Source of the DNA: Rhizobium sp. CF122
Lineage (GTDB): Bacteria > Pseudomonadota > Alphaproteobacteria > Rhizobiales > Rhizobiaceae
DNA: 64,000 nucleotides
Direction: 5' to 3'
Assembly (NCBI RefSeq): GCF_000282035.1
Contig: NZ_AKKA01000087.1
Span: forward strand, 151,590-215,589
Positions 50,883 through 58,807 of the stretch are shown one piece after another; within the stretch, counting starts at the first letter, position 1; the number at the start of each line of letters is the position of its first letter. Both the position numbers and the translations under genes were made by a program. The notes beneath the pieces were generated by a model that ran no database searches, was not told the DNA's origin, and was given only the letters and a program-made list of their open reading frames with translations.

Positions 50883-51926
50883 ATGAAACTTCTTGCACGG
50901 CTGGCCCTGAGCGCCGCCATCCCACTCTTTGTCTCTGAGGCGGCCTTCGCCGGAGGCCTCGCCGGTGCGCCCGCCCCCTTCGACAAGGGTGGCGTCAAAA
51001 TAGCGCTGATCAGCTACATTTCCGCCGGCGACTTCTTCCAGGCCTATCAGGCCGGTGCCGAAGCGCAGGCGAAGTCGCTCGATATTGATCTGCGTGTCTT
51101 TCCGGGCCGTCAGGACGCCGCGGAGCAGCGCGAACAGGTGCTGCAGGCAATCAACCTCGGCGTATCCGCCATCGTGATCGATCACGGCCTGCCCGAATCG
51201 CTCGGAGACGTAGCCCAGCAAGCGCTGGACAAGGGCATCAAGGTCGTCGCTTTCGACGTAAACCTCAATAACCCGAAGATCCCGCAGGTCGAACAGAGCG
51301 ACCACGAGCTTGCGCAACTCGCACTCGATCAGGCGGTGAAAGACAATGGCAAGAGTTTCAAGGCGGGCTACGCCTATGTCGCCGGCTTTGCGCCACTCGA
51401 CCGCCGCAACGAGGTTTGGGACAAGTTCCGATCGGAAAACTCCGGCATTGTGGAGAAGGCGCGGTTTGGTGTCGTCAACGATACGACGGCAACCTCTACG
51501 GCCGATCAGGCGAAGGCCGTTCTCTCGGCCAATCCCGACATCAGTGTCGTCTTCGCGCCATATGACGAATTTGCCCGCGGCGTGAAATTGGCGGCAAGCG
51601 ATCTCGGCATCGCCAAAAAGTTGAAGATCTACTCTGCTGACGTTTCGACTGCGGACATTCAGGAGATCATCGAAGACGGTAGCCCCTGGGTCGCGACGGT
51701 CGCGACCAATCCGGCGGTGGTCGGGGCCGTGTCCGTGCGTGCGGCGGCGCTGCAGGTCGCGGGCGAGGACGTTCCCCATCAGATCACCGTCAAGCCGGCG
51801 CTGCTCACCCAGGAAAGCCTGCGCGCGGCCGGGGTCAAGACGATCGAGGACCTGGCGCAGAAGGTTCCGGCCTTCAGCACGAGCGACGCGGCGACCGCAA
51901 GCTGGATTCCGGACAGGCTTTTCTAA
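50883..51926 (+). CDS. Ribose-type ABC transporter substrate-binding protein (importer B)
   Basis: A 347-residue periplasmic binding protein with a Sec signal peptide (cleavage near AAFAGG, ~residue 23) and the Peripla_BP_4 pattern (KIALISYISAGDFFQAYQAG, FPGRQDAAEQREQVLQAIN, VIDHGLPESLGD). AGAGGAA precedes the ATG. It is followed by a strong hairpin and then a DszC/SfnB-like gene in the same operon, linking this importer to sulfur oxidation chemistry. Confidence 0.88.
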   Translation: MKLLARLALSAAIPLFVSEAAFAGGLAGAPAPFDKGGVKIALISYISAGDFFQAYQAGAEAQAKSLDIDLRVFPGRQDAAEQREQVLQAINLGVSAIVIDHGLPESLGDVAQQALDKGIKVVAFDVNLNNPKIPQVEQSDHELAQLALDQAVKDNGKSFKAGYAYVAGFAPLDRRNEVWDKFRSENSGIVEKARFGVVNDTTATSTADQAKAVLSANPDISVVFAPYDEFARGVKLAASDLGIAKKLKIYSADVSTADIQEIIEDGSPWVATVATNPAVVGAVSVRAAALQVAGEDVPHQITVKPALLTQESLRAAGVKTIEDLAQKVPAFSTSDAATASWIPDRLF

Positions 51927-51942
51927 GCTGCCTGCCTCGACC

Positions 51943-51973
51943 TGTCGGCGGGAGCAGCGAGGTCCCGCCGACA
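51943..51973 (+). promoter_or_regulatory. Intercistronic hairpin after binding protein B
   Basis: TGTCGGCGGGA (51943-51953) pairs perfectly with TCCCGCCGACA (51963-51973), 9-base loop, 16 bases after the binding-protein stop and before the ribosome-binding site of the oxygenase gene. No T run. Confidence 0.7.
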
Positions 51974-52000
51974 CCATTTCAAGAATTGGAGTTCCGACCC

Positions 52001-53200
52001 ATGAGCCAATCCAACGTGCTCTTTACAAGCAATCGCACAGCCAGCCGAGAGGATCTCTTCTCCCGTGCAAAGGATATTTCCGCCGATCTTTCCAAGCGCG
52101 CCGCCCAGCTCGACCGCGATGGGCGTCCCCCGCTTTCAGAGATCGTCAAACTCAAGAACGCTGGTCTGCTGAACGCTCTGCATGCGCCGGAGATCGGTGG
52201 GGGTGGGCTGAACTGGGTGGACGGTTTGAAGCTCACGCGCATTCTCGCACGCGGCGAAAGCTCCATCGGCCAGTTGCTCGGCTACCACTTCGTCAACAGT
52301 CAGTACGTCTACTGGGCGTTCGACGAGGCCCGTGCCCGCGTGCTCGGGAGCGAAACGGTCGCCAAGAATCTTTATTGGGGGGCCGCTGTCAATCCACGCG
52401 ATACCGGTCTCGTCCTGACGCGTCGCGGCAGCGGTTATGTGCTCAACGGGCGCAAGTCCTTTTCCACGGCGGCGCATGTCTCCGATTACATCAACGCGAA
52501 TGCGAGCCTGGATGGCAAGAGCGTCGGCTTTGCGGTACCGACAAGCCGCTCGGGCTACATGGCCAACGACGACTGGGACAATTTCGGCCAGCGCTTGTCC
52601 GACAGCGGCAGCGTTGAGTTCCGCGACTTTCCCGTCTACGAGGAGGATTTCGTTGATGCGCCGGGTGCGCTGCCGCCCGTGCTCGCCACCTTCAACACGC
52701 CGCTGATCCAGCTTGTCTTCGTCAATTTCTACCTCGGTACGGCAGAAGGGGCGCTGCAGGCGGCCATCGACTATGTCCGCACGACGACGCGGCCGTGGAT
52801 CACCTCTGGCGTCGAGCGCGCCGCCGATGACCCTTACATTCTCGAGCGCATCGGCGAGTTCACCGCAGCGCTGAAAGCCTCGGCCGCGTTGGCGGACCAT
52901 GCTGCTGCAGCCGTTCAGGCAAGTCTCGCGCGTGGGCACCATGTGACGGCACGCGAGCGTGGCGAAGCGGCGGCGGAGGCCTATGCTGCCAAGGTGCATG
53001 CGACCCATGTGTCGCTCGACATCACCTCGCGCGTCTTCGAACTGACCGGTGCGCGCTCGACGGCAGAACGATATCGGTTTGATCGCTTCTGGCGAAACGT
53101 GCGCACACACACGCTGCACGATCCAGTCTTCTACAAGGCCAAGGAAATCGGCGAGTTTGTTCTGAACGACAAGATTCCTGAGGTCAGCCTTTACAGCTAA
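52001..53200 (+). CDS. Acyl-CoA dehydrogenase-fold flavin monooxygenase (DszC/SfnB-like)
   Basis: A 399-residue protein of the acyl-CoA dehydrogenase superfamily. It has the DszC-type pattern GYVLNGRKSFSTAAHVSDYI, DDWDNFGQRLSDSGSVEF and the C-terminal RTHTLHDPVFYKAKEIGEFV, typical of FMN-dependent oxygenases of sulfur compounds rather than true acyl-CoA dehydrogenases. It likely oxidises the sulfur (or adjacent carbon) of an imported thioether or sulfone using reduced flavin. The ATG at 52001 follows GGAG. It shares its operon with binding protein B and ends at a bidirectional terminator. Confidence 0.8.
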   Translation: MSQSNVLFTSNRTASREDLFSRAKDISADLSKRAAQLDRDGRPPLSEIVKLKNAGLLNALHAPEIGGGGLNWVDGLKLTRILARGESSIGQLLGYHFVNSQYVYWAFDEARARVLGSETVAKNLYWGAAVNPRDTGLVLTRRGSGYVLNGRKSFSTAAHVSDYINANASLDGKSVGFAVPTSRSGYMANDDWDNFGQRLSDSGSVEFRDFPVYEEDFVDAPGALPPVLATFNTPLIQLVFVNFYLGTAEGALQAAIDYVRTTTRPWITSGVERAADDPYILERIGEFTAALKASAALADHAAAAVQASLARGHHVTARERGEAAAEAYAAKVHATHVSLDITSRVFELTGARSTAERYRFDRFWRNVRTHTLHDPVFYKAKEIGEFVLNDKIPEVSLYS

Positions 53201-53221
53201 GGTGCACTACAGTCTCAAAAC

Positions 53222-53256
53222 GCAAAACCCCATACCCAGAGGGAATGGGGTTTTGC
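53222..53256. terminator. Bidirectional Rho-independent terminator
   Basis: GCAAAACCCCAT (53222-53233) and ATGGGGTTTTGC (53245-53256) form a perfect 12-bp stem with an 11-base loop. Runs of A and T flank the GC core on both sides, so it can work in both directions. It lies between the convergent stops of the two DszC/SfnB-like genes. Confidence 0.8.
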
Positions 53257-53269
53257 TTTGACGGATGAC

Positions 53270-54487
53270 TTATAGGGCGCCGCTTTTCGGCGGGATGACG
53301 CCGTTCAGGTGATAGTTGCCGACAACATGGTACTTCCAACGCACCGGATCGTGCAGCGTGTGGGTGCGTGCGTTGCGCCAGTGCCTGTCGAGATTGGCAT
53401 CGAGCGTCACCGACGCGGTGCCGGCAAGTTCGAAGAGGGTGTTGGTGGCCTCAAGGGCGATCTCGGTCGTCAGGACTTTCGCTGCCGCCACGGCAAGCGT
53501 TGCCTCAACGACCTTCTCCTCCGTCGTGTCGATCTGTGCCGCGTCGACCTTGCGGCCGGCCCGTTCGATTGTCGCCGTGGCGGCCTCCAGCCGAATGGCG
53601 ATTTGGCCGATCCTGGCGATCGTCAACGGATCGTCCGACGCATGGTCGACGCCGCTGTTCGTCCAAGGGCGCGATTTGGTGCGCACGAAGTCGAGCGTTT
53701 CGCTGAAGGCAGCGCGGGCTATGCCGAGATCGATGCCGGCGTGAATGATCTGTCCGACAGAGCCGATGGTCGTCGCACGCTCGAACCCTCTATGATGAAG
53801 CACCACGGAATCTGCATGGACATAGACATTGTTGAGAACCGTCGTGCCGCTGCCGGTGACGCGCTGACCGAAACCGTCCCAATCGTCGATAATCTCCACC
53901 CCCTCGGTGCCCTTCGGTACGAAGGCCATAACCAGCCGCTCTTCCTCATCCAATGCGAAAATCGCGATCCAGTCGGCAAACAGGACGCCTGTCGAGTAGT
54001 ATTTCCGCCCGTTGATGCGGTAGCCGATGCCGTCGCGTGTGATGCGGGTATTGTAGTGGCCGACAGTCTTTGTTCCGCGCTCCGAAAGAGCATTGCCGAA
54101 GCGGTCGCCTGCAAGCGCACGGCCGAAATAGAAGCGCTTCTGCTCTTCCGTTCCGTCGGTGCGCAGCGCCTCCAGGATATAGAAATGGTTCTGCGGGATC
54201 TGACCAATCGAGCCGTCTGCTTCGGAAAGAATGGCGATGATGTCAGCCAATACCGAATTGGACACGTCGAGCCCGCTATACTGCTCAGGAACCGTGATAC
54301 CAAGCAGGCCGGATTGCGATAGGGCATCGAGTTCAGCGAAGGGGAGCAGCCTCTCACGATCTCGCCTTGATGCGGTTGTCTGAAACTGCTTGGCAAGCTC
54401 CCGCGCGACAGCAATTGCCTGTTGTTCATTCTCAAGAGAAATAGCCGCAGATCGGTCCGGTACGAGGTGATGCAGTTGTGCGTTCAT
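53270..54487 (-). CDS. SfnB-family sulfur acquisition oxidoreductase
   Basis: A 405-residue flavin enzyme of the SfnB group (acyl-CoA dehydrogenase fold). Motifs: DGIGYRINGRKYYSTGVLFA, DDWDGFGQRVTGSGTTVL, and the C-terminal RTHTLHDPVRWKYHVVGNYH. SfnB proteins are induced by sulfur limitation and take part in use of sulfones and similar compounds. The start is the ATG at 54487 with GGGAG before it; the frame to 54727 is non-coding leader. It converges with the DszC-like gene and carries operator site 3 about 100 bases upstream. Confidence 0.85.
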   Translation of the reverse strand: MNAQLHHLVPDRSAAISLENEQQAIAVARELAKQFQTTASRRDRERLLPFAELDALSQSGLLGITVPEQYSGLDVSNSVLADIIAILSEADGSIGQIPQNHFYILEALRTDGTEEQKRFYFGRALAGDRFGNALSERGTKTVGHYNTRITRDGIGYRINGRKYYSTGVLFADWIAIFALDEEERLVMAFVPKGTEGVEIIDDWDGFGQRVTGSGTTVLNNVYVHADSVVLHHRGFERATTIGSVGQIIHAGIDLGIARAAFSETLDFVRTKSRPWTNSGVDHASDDPLTIARIGQIAIRLEAATATIERAGRKVDAAQIDTTEEKVVEATLAVAAAKVLTTEIALEATNTLFELAGTASVTLDANLDRHWRNARTHTLHDPVRWKYHVVGNYHLNGVIPPKSGAL

Positions 54488-54587
54488 GGCTGACTCCCGT
54501 TCATTTGGCGTCACCATGCAGCATCCGGAGAGGGGCATCGAGGAAAGACTTTTCCTATTTGACGGCCGTGGCGGCTGCGTATTTCTT

Positions 54588-54608
54588 AGTCCATAGAAAT
54601 AATAGATT
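54588..54608. promoter_or_regulatory. Palindromic operator, site 3 (sfnB promoter)
   Basis: AGTCCATA-N5-AATAGATT has the same 8-5-8 layout as the perfect palindrome at 48032; 7 of 8 left-half and 6 of 8 right-half positions agree. It lies ~100 bases upstream of the SfnB start codon. Confidence 0.5.
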
Positions 54609-54677
54609 ATAGGCGTGAATACGGTGAACCCGCCAATCCCGGTCCCGTCGACGCGCATGACGACCACAATGCCGTTG

Positions 54678-55457
54678 TTAGAGGATATAGCTGATCGGAT
54701 CGTTGCTGACCGGGTGCGAAAATACACCCATCTCCAAATCGAAGACCGATTTCAGCACATCGGATTTTATGATGTCGGCGGGCGTGCCGTGAGCCGAGAC
54801 ACGACCATTCTTCAGGGCCATAATCTCATCGCAATAGCGGGCGGCCAGATTGATATCGTGGAGGACGACGACGATTGTCAGACGGCGCTCATGGCTGAGT
54901 TCGCGCAGCAGTGCCAGGACACCGTCCTGATGCAGAAGGTCTAGCGCGGAAGTCGGTTCATCGAGAAGCAGGCACTGCGCATTCTGTGCCAGCATCATGG
55001 CAATCCAGGCCCGTTGCCGCTCGCCGCCAGACATGTGGGCAACCGAGCTGTGTGCAAAGCGCTCGAGATCGGTGCGCTCTATGGCTTCATCGACCAGTTT
55101 CTGATCGACGCTGGTAAATCGGCCGAGCGTGCCGTGCCAGGGGAAGCGGCCGAGTGCCACCAGTTCTCGAACTGTCATACTGTCGGTTGCCGGCGTAAAC
55201 TGCGGCATATAGGCGATCTGCCGGGCAAAGGTTCTGCCGCCCCAGCGCGCAAGCGCTTGTCCTTTCAGATCGATGGCGCCAGCGGTCGGAGTGATCTGTC
55301 GGGCCATGATCTTCAGAAGCGTACTCTTGCCGCTACCGTTCTGCCCAACCAGGCCATAGACGCGTCCGCTCTTCAATGTCAGGTCGATTGCCGCAAGGAT
55401 AGTCTTTCCTTCGGCTTGATATGCAATCTGTGACATGGTCAGGAAGGGCGTCGACAT
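54678..55457 (-). CDS. Ferric-siderophore-type ABC transporter ATP-binding protein (orphan)
   Basis: A 259-residue ATPase resembling FhuC/FepC: Walker A GQNGSGKST (~residue 39), the LVALGRFPWHGTLGR segment characteristic of iron-siderophore/cobalamin importers, signature MSGGERQRAWIAMML and Walker B CLLLDEPTSALD. No permease or binding protein gene for this class is adjacent on either side, so it must serve a permease encoded elsewhere or be a leftover of a lost system. Start at the ATG at 55457. The gene is intact. Confidence 0.85.
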   Translation of the reverse strand: MSTPFLTMSQIAYQAEGKTILAAIDLTLKSGRVYGLVGQNGSGKSTLLKIMARQITPTAGAIDLKGQALARWGGRTFARQIAYMPQFTPATDSMTVRELVALGRFPWHGTLGRFTSVDQKLVDEAIERTDLERFAHSSVAHMSGGERQRAWIAMMLAQNAQCLLLDEPTSALDLLHQDGVLALLRELSHERRLTIVVVLHDINLAARYCDEIMALKNGRVSAHGTPADIIKSDVLKSVFDLEMGVFSHPVSNDPISYIL

Positions 55458-55839
55458 GCGGTGTCTCTTTGTTCGCATTCGGATAGCAATTGCCGGTTCG
55501 TACGCTCCTGCGAAACTTTACTATTGATGTCAACTTATATTGTTCGTCGCGCGAAACCCTTTATGAATGAAATTCATACGGCTTGAGGGCTTTTCGGCCG
55601 CTCAGTTTCCGACAGCCTGGGCTTTTTTTGATATCCTTAAGGCTGGCCCAAAGAGCGCGTTGCGGCCGGATGCGCCGTGTAACAGAGCGCGGCACCAAAG
55701 CGGCCTGTCATTCAATTTGCTCGAAGCCTGCATAAATCCTTCGAAGCTATCTTGATTGGGCTTCCCTGTCCCCTAGCTCAATTATACAGGGCGTACGCGT
55801 GATTGGGGCTGCGCAAATTTCAGCCGAATGGAGCCCACC

Positions 55840-56277
55840 ATGAAACATCAGACATTGGAGCAACTGCAAAATATTGCGGATATCGACCAGACATATCCGC
55901 ACCGCATCATGTCGCGAAACGAGCGTCTCGAGCGCTGGGTGGAGCTTCTCGAGCTGAGTCCGCATCGACGACTGGCGACCCTCTACCAGACGGAACATCA
56001 GCCGACTTCAGTCTTGTCGCTGCTGCGCAGTGATAACTCGCCGATTTCTGTCGCCTTCGAGGATCCGATCCTGCGGGCTGCTGGATTGGAAAATGACACT
56101 TACGGTCAGGCCAGGAAATTCTTCAGTCTTACCGATAGTGAACTGCACAATGTGCTTTGCTATTGCCATTTCGGCGCGACGGTCAACGCCGCAACGGCAG
56201 CCCATTATGTGCGCGGGATCCTCGGCGCAGAACGGCCGGGCTTATTCTCTCGCTTGCGGGCATTGTTCATATCCTGA
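55840..56277 (+). CDS. Conserved-looking hypothetical protein
   Basis: A 145-residue soluble protein. N-terminal helices (EQLQNIADIDQTYPHRIMSR) are followed by a region rich in Leu, Ser and Ala, and a segment with two Cys/His groups (LCYCHFGATVNAATAAHYVR). It starts at the ATG at 55840, six bases after GGAG. I do not recognise a family. It ends 48 bases before a good terminator and converges with a secreted protein gene, so it is a single-gene transcription unit. Confidence 0.6.
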   Translation: MKHQTLEQLQNIADIDQTYPHRIMSRNERLERWVELLELSPHRRLATLYQTEHQPTSVLSLLRSDNSPISVAFEDPILRAAGLENDTYGQARKFFSLTDSELHNVLCYCHFGATVNAATAAHYVRGILGAERPGLFSRLRALFIS

Positions 56278-56324
56278 CCACAAACGGGTCGGGCTCGATC
56301 GGACGCCTGAGCTGCTTTGCCTTG

Positions 56325-56347
56325 AGGCCGCCGGCTGGCGGCCTTTT
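56325..56347 (+). terminator. Rho-independent terminator
   Basis: AGGCCGCC-GGCT-GGCGGCCT, a perfect 8-bp stem with a 4-base loop, followed by TTTT, 48 bases after the stop of the 145-residue protein gene. Confidence 0.75.
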
Positions 56348-56369
56348 GTCCGAAATCTGCCAACACCAA

Positions 56370-57008
56370 TCACTGTGCATCGTCGCCGGACAGTCCCGTC
56401 TGCTGCTCGAGATTGCTGAGGCACGCATCGTTGTGGGCGAAGCGGAGAATACTGTAGACCGCCAACCCCGCGTCCTCACTTCCGGAAATGGTCACGCTGG
56501 CAGATTGAGCATTTTGAAACTTAGTGTTCAGATTGTCCCACTGCTCGAAGATCTGTCGTTCCTGGGCGATGACCGCCTCTTTGAACATCCCATCCTTTCC
56601 GAATTTGGACGTGGCAACATGGTCGATCTTCTCGTCCGCGGGACCGAATTGGGATGCGAGCAAGGAAGCCGCCTCCTTATAGACCTGCCGCGTCGTAGTG
56701 CCGCGCTGGTCATCGTTGATGTAGCGAGAGACCGCAACGACGTTGCAGATTCCCATCCCGCGGACATAGGCGAGCACATACTGGTCGTAGAGGTCATTTC
56801 CGTCCGGCAAGCTGTTGCACGAATATTGTCCTGTCGCATCGGGTGGGTTGCCGTAAATCGGCGTGCAGCCGAGCGCGGAGGGCAGGGCATCTTGCGAAAC
56901 ACCGAATGGCCGGAAGGCAGGAGTTGACGTCTGAGCCGGCGAAATGGACGCGGTGACCGTTGCAGTTGCCGCGAGAGCCACGGACGTCAGAATATCGATC
57001 AAGGCCAT
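56370..57008 (-). CDS. Secreted hypothetical protein
   Basis: A 212-residue protein with an N-terminal hydrophobic stretch (ILTSVALAATATVTASISPA) that looks like a Sec signal peptide but has few positive charges. The mature part has four cysteines (LGCTPIYG, YSCNSLPDG, GICNVVAV, DACLSNL) that could form disulfides in the periplasm, and a long helical region (VYKEAASLLASQFGPADEKI). GGGAGAG precedes the ATG. No family recognised. It stands as its own unit between a terminator and the ugp promoter region. Confidence 0.6.
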   Translation of the reverse strand: MALIDILTSVALAATATVTASISPAQTSTPAFRPFGVSQDALPSALGCTPIYGNPPDATGQYSCNSLPDGNDLYDQYVLAYVRGMGICNVVAVSRYINDDQRGTTTRQVYKEAASLLASQFGPADEKIDHVATSKFGKDGMFKEAVIAQERQIFEQWDNLNTKFQNAQSASVTISGSEDAGLAVYSILRFAHNDACLSNLEQQTGLSGDDAQ

Positions 57009-57213
57009 CGAATCTCTCCCGATTGAGATCGGGCAATATCACAGCATCGGGCACCGGAAACCCAGCATACTTTTAGATAGGGTGTGGCAGGGTGACTTTC
57101 CACAGTCTTTCGCCTTGGCCAGTTCGATCGAGGATGGAACTCCATCTCTAGCGGGACCTCCGCCACGGCATTCGCCCGACCTTTGCGCCCTTTCGATATT
57201 GTAGTCGCAAAAG

Positions 57214-57352
57214 GTTCATATGAATGAGATATGCGGCATCCGCGCCCATAGACGTCAGCTCCCGATAAGTTTTTCTCCATCGGTGGCGGTGCTGTTGGCG
57301 TTATTTTCATTGGCAATGTTCATGTGAATATTTGTTCTTGCAATATGAACAT
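57214..57352 (+). promoter_or_regulatory. Repeated GTTCAT-type operator half-sites upstream of ugpB
   Basis: The element GTTCATRTGAAT occurs twice (57214-57225, an almost perfect palindrome, and 57318-57329). A related GTTCTTGCAAT (57334-57344) and an inverted ATGAACAT (57345-57352) follow. ATGTTC/GAACAT half-sites resemble those of GlpR-type DeoR regulators. A DeoR gene is in the operon, so autoregulation through these sites is proposed. I see no PhoB box (CTGTCAT repeats), unlike many ugp promoters. Confidence 0.5.
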
Positions 57353-57412
57353 CGCCTGATACGGTCCCCGCAAGTTTGGAGCGGGAGGCTCTGAACCAAA
57401 AAGGGAGTGAGC

Positions 57413-58741
57413 ATGAAAAAGACGGCTTTGTTCCTGTCCGCAGGTGTGGCGGCAGTGCTTCTGGCATCGCAGGCGGCATACGCAGCAACCAAGATTCAGT
57501 GGTGGCACGCCATGGGGGGCGAAAACGGTGCCAAGCTCGAAGAGATCGCAAAGAAGTTCAACGCATCGCAGAGCGACTACGAGATCGTTCCGGTCTTCAA
57601 GGGAACGTATGACGAGACGCTAACGGGGGCCATTGCGGCCTTTAGAGCCAACCAGCAGCCTGCAATCGTGCAGGTTTACGAAGTTGGCACCGGCACGATG
57701 ATGGCCGCGCAGGGTGCCATTTACCCGATTTACCAGTTGATGAAAGATCAGGGCGAAGCCTGGGATCAGAGCAAATTCATTACTCCGGTCGTTGGCTACT
57801 ACTCCGACACGGATGGGAACGTGCTGTCGTTGCCGTTCAACTCCTCGACCCCGATCATGTATTACAACAAGGATGTCTTCAAGAAAGCCGGTCTCGACCC
57901 GGAGACTCCGCCGAAGACCTGGGCAGACGTCGAATCCTTCTCGCGCAAGATCGTTATGTCGGGTGCTGCCAAGTGCGGCTTCACCAGCGCATGGATCTCG
58001 TGGATCCAGACTGAAAATCTGAACGCGCTGCATGACAAGCCGTTTTCGACGAAGGCCAACGGGTTTGGTGGTCTCGATGCCGAGTTCACCTTCAACAACG
58101 ACCTCACGGAACGCCATTGGGGCAACCTCAAAAAGTGGCAGGATGACGGGCTGTTCAAATATGGCGGCCCAGGTGGTGGCGATAACGCGCCTCCAATGTT
58201 CTATTCGCAGGAATGCGCCATGTACATGAATTCTTCGGCTGGGCGCGCCGGCGTGGTCAACAACGCAAAGGACTTCAAGGTCGGCTTCGCGCCGCTGCCC
58301 TACTATGACGATGTCATCAAGCAACCGATGAACTCAATCATCGGCGGGGCGACCCTCTGGACCCTGCAGGGCAGACCGGCAGAAGAATACAAGGGCGTAG
58401 CGAAGTTCTACACCTATCTCCAAAAGCCCGAAGTTCAGGCCGGCTGGCACCAGTTCTCAGGCTACCTTCCGATCACGGAAGCGGCCTACAAGCTTGGCCA
58501 GGACCAAGACTACTACGAGAAGAATCCCGGCTCGGATGTTGCCATCAAGCAATTGACGCGGGTCGCGCCTACGGAAAACTCCAAGGGCATTCGTTTCGGC
58601 AACTACGTGCAGGTGCGCGGCATTATCGATGACGAGTTCGCAGCTTTGCTCGGCGGCAAGAAATCCGCCAAGGAGGCGCTCGATTTCGTCGTTAGCCGTG
58701 GCAACGAGCAGCTGCGCGATTTCCAATCGGCCAATCAATAG
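57413..58741 (+). CDS. ugpB: sn-glycerol-3-phosphate ABC transporter substrate-binding protein
   Basis: A 442-residue periplasmic binding protein of the family 1 type with a Sec signal peptide (cleavage near QAAYAAT, ~residue 23). Typical UgpB features are IQWWHAMGGENGAKLEEIA at the mature N terminus, LPFNSSTPIMYYNKDVFKKA and the NSIIGGATLWTLQG segment. GGGAG precedes the ATG at 57413. It delivers glycerol-3-phosphate or glycerophosphodiesters such as glycerophosphocholine to UgpAE. It opens a seven-gene plus-strand operon. Confidence 0.93.
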   Translation: MKKTALFLSAGVAAVLLASQAAYAATKIQWWHAMGGENGAKLEEIAKKFNASQSDYEIVPVFKGTYDETLTGAIAAFRANQQPAIVQVYEVGTGTMMAAQGAIYPIYQLMKDQGEAWDQSKFITPVVGYYSDTDGNVLSLPFNSSTPIMYYNKDVFKKAGLDPETPPKTWADVESFSRKIVMSGAAKCGFTSAWISWIQTENLNALHDKPFSTKANGFGGLDAEFTFNNDLTERHWGNLKKWQDDGLFKYGGPGGGDNAPPMFYSQECAMYMNSSAGRAGVVNNAKDFKVGFAPLPYYDDVIKQPMNSIIGGATLWTLQGRPAEEYKGVAKFYTYLQKPEVQAGWHQFSGYLPITEAAYKLGQDQDYYEKNPGSDVAIKQLTRVAPTENSKGIRFGNYVQVRGIIDDEFAALLGGKKSAKEALDFVVSRGNEQLRDFQSANQ

Positions 58742-58752
58742 TCCCCGACACA

Positions 58753-58775
58753 GGGAGCCGGCCCAGCCGGCTTCC
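58753..58775 (+). promoter_or_regulatory. Intercistronic hairpin after ugpB
   Basis: The core AGCCGGC-CCA-GCCGGCT (58756-58772) is a perfect 7-bp stem and extends by three more pairs including one G-T. It starts 11 bases behind the ugpB stop. There is no T run directly after it. Confidence 0.65.
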
Positions 58776-58807
58776 TCCTTGCCATCTGTTCTTGCGTGAG
58801 GGGACCC

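Noticed and set aside
52136..53119. 327-codon minus-strand open frame
   Set aside because: Antisense to the DszC/SfnB-like gene; shadow frame.
53309..54322. 337-codon plus-strand open frame
   Set aside because: Antisense to the SfnB gene; shadow frame.
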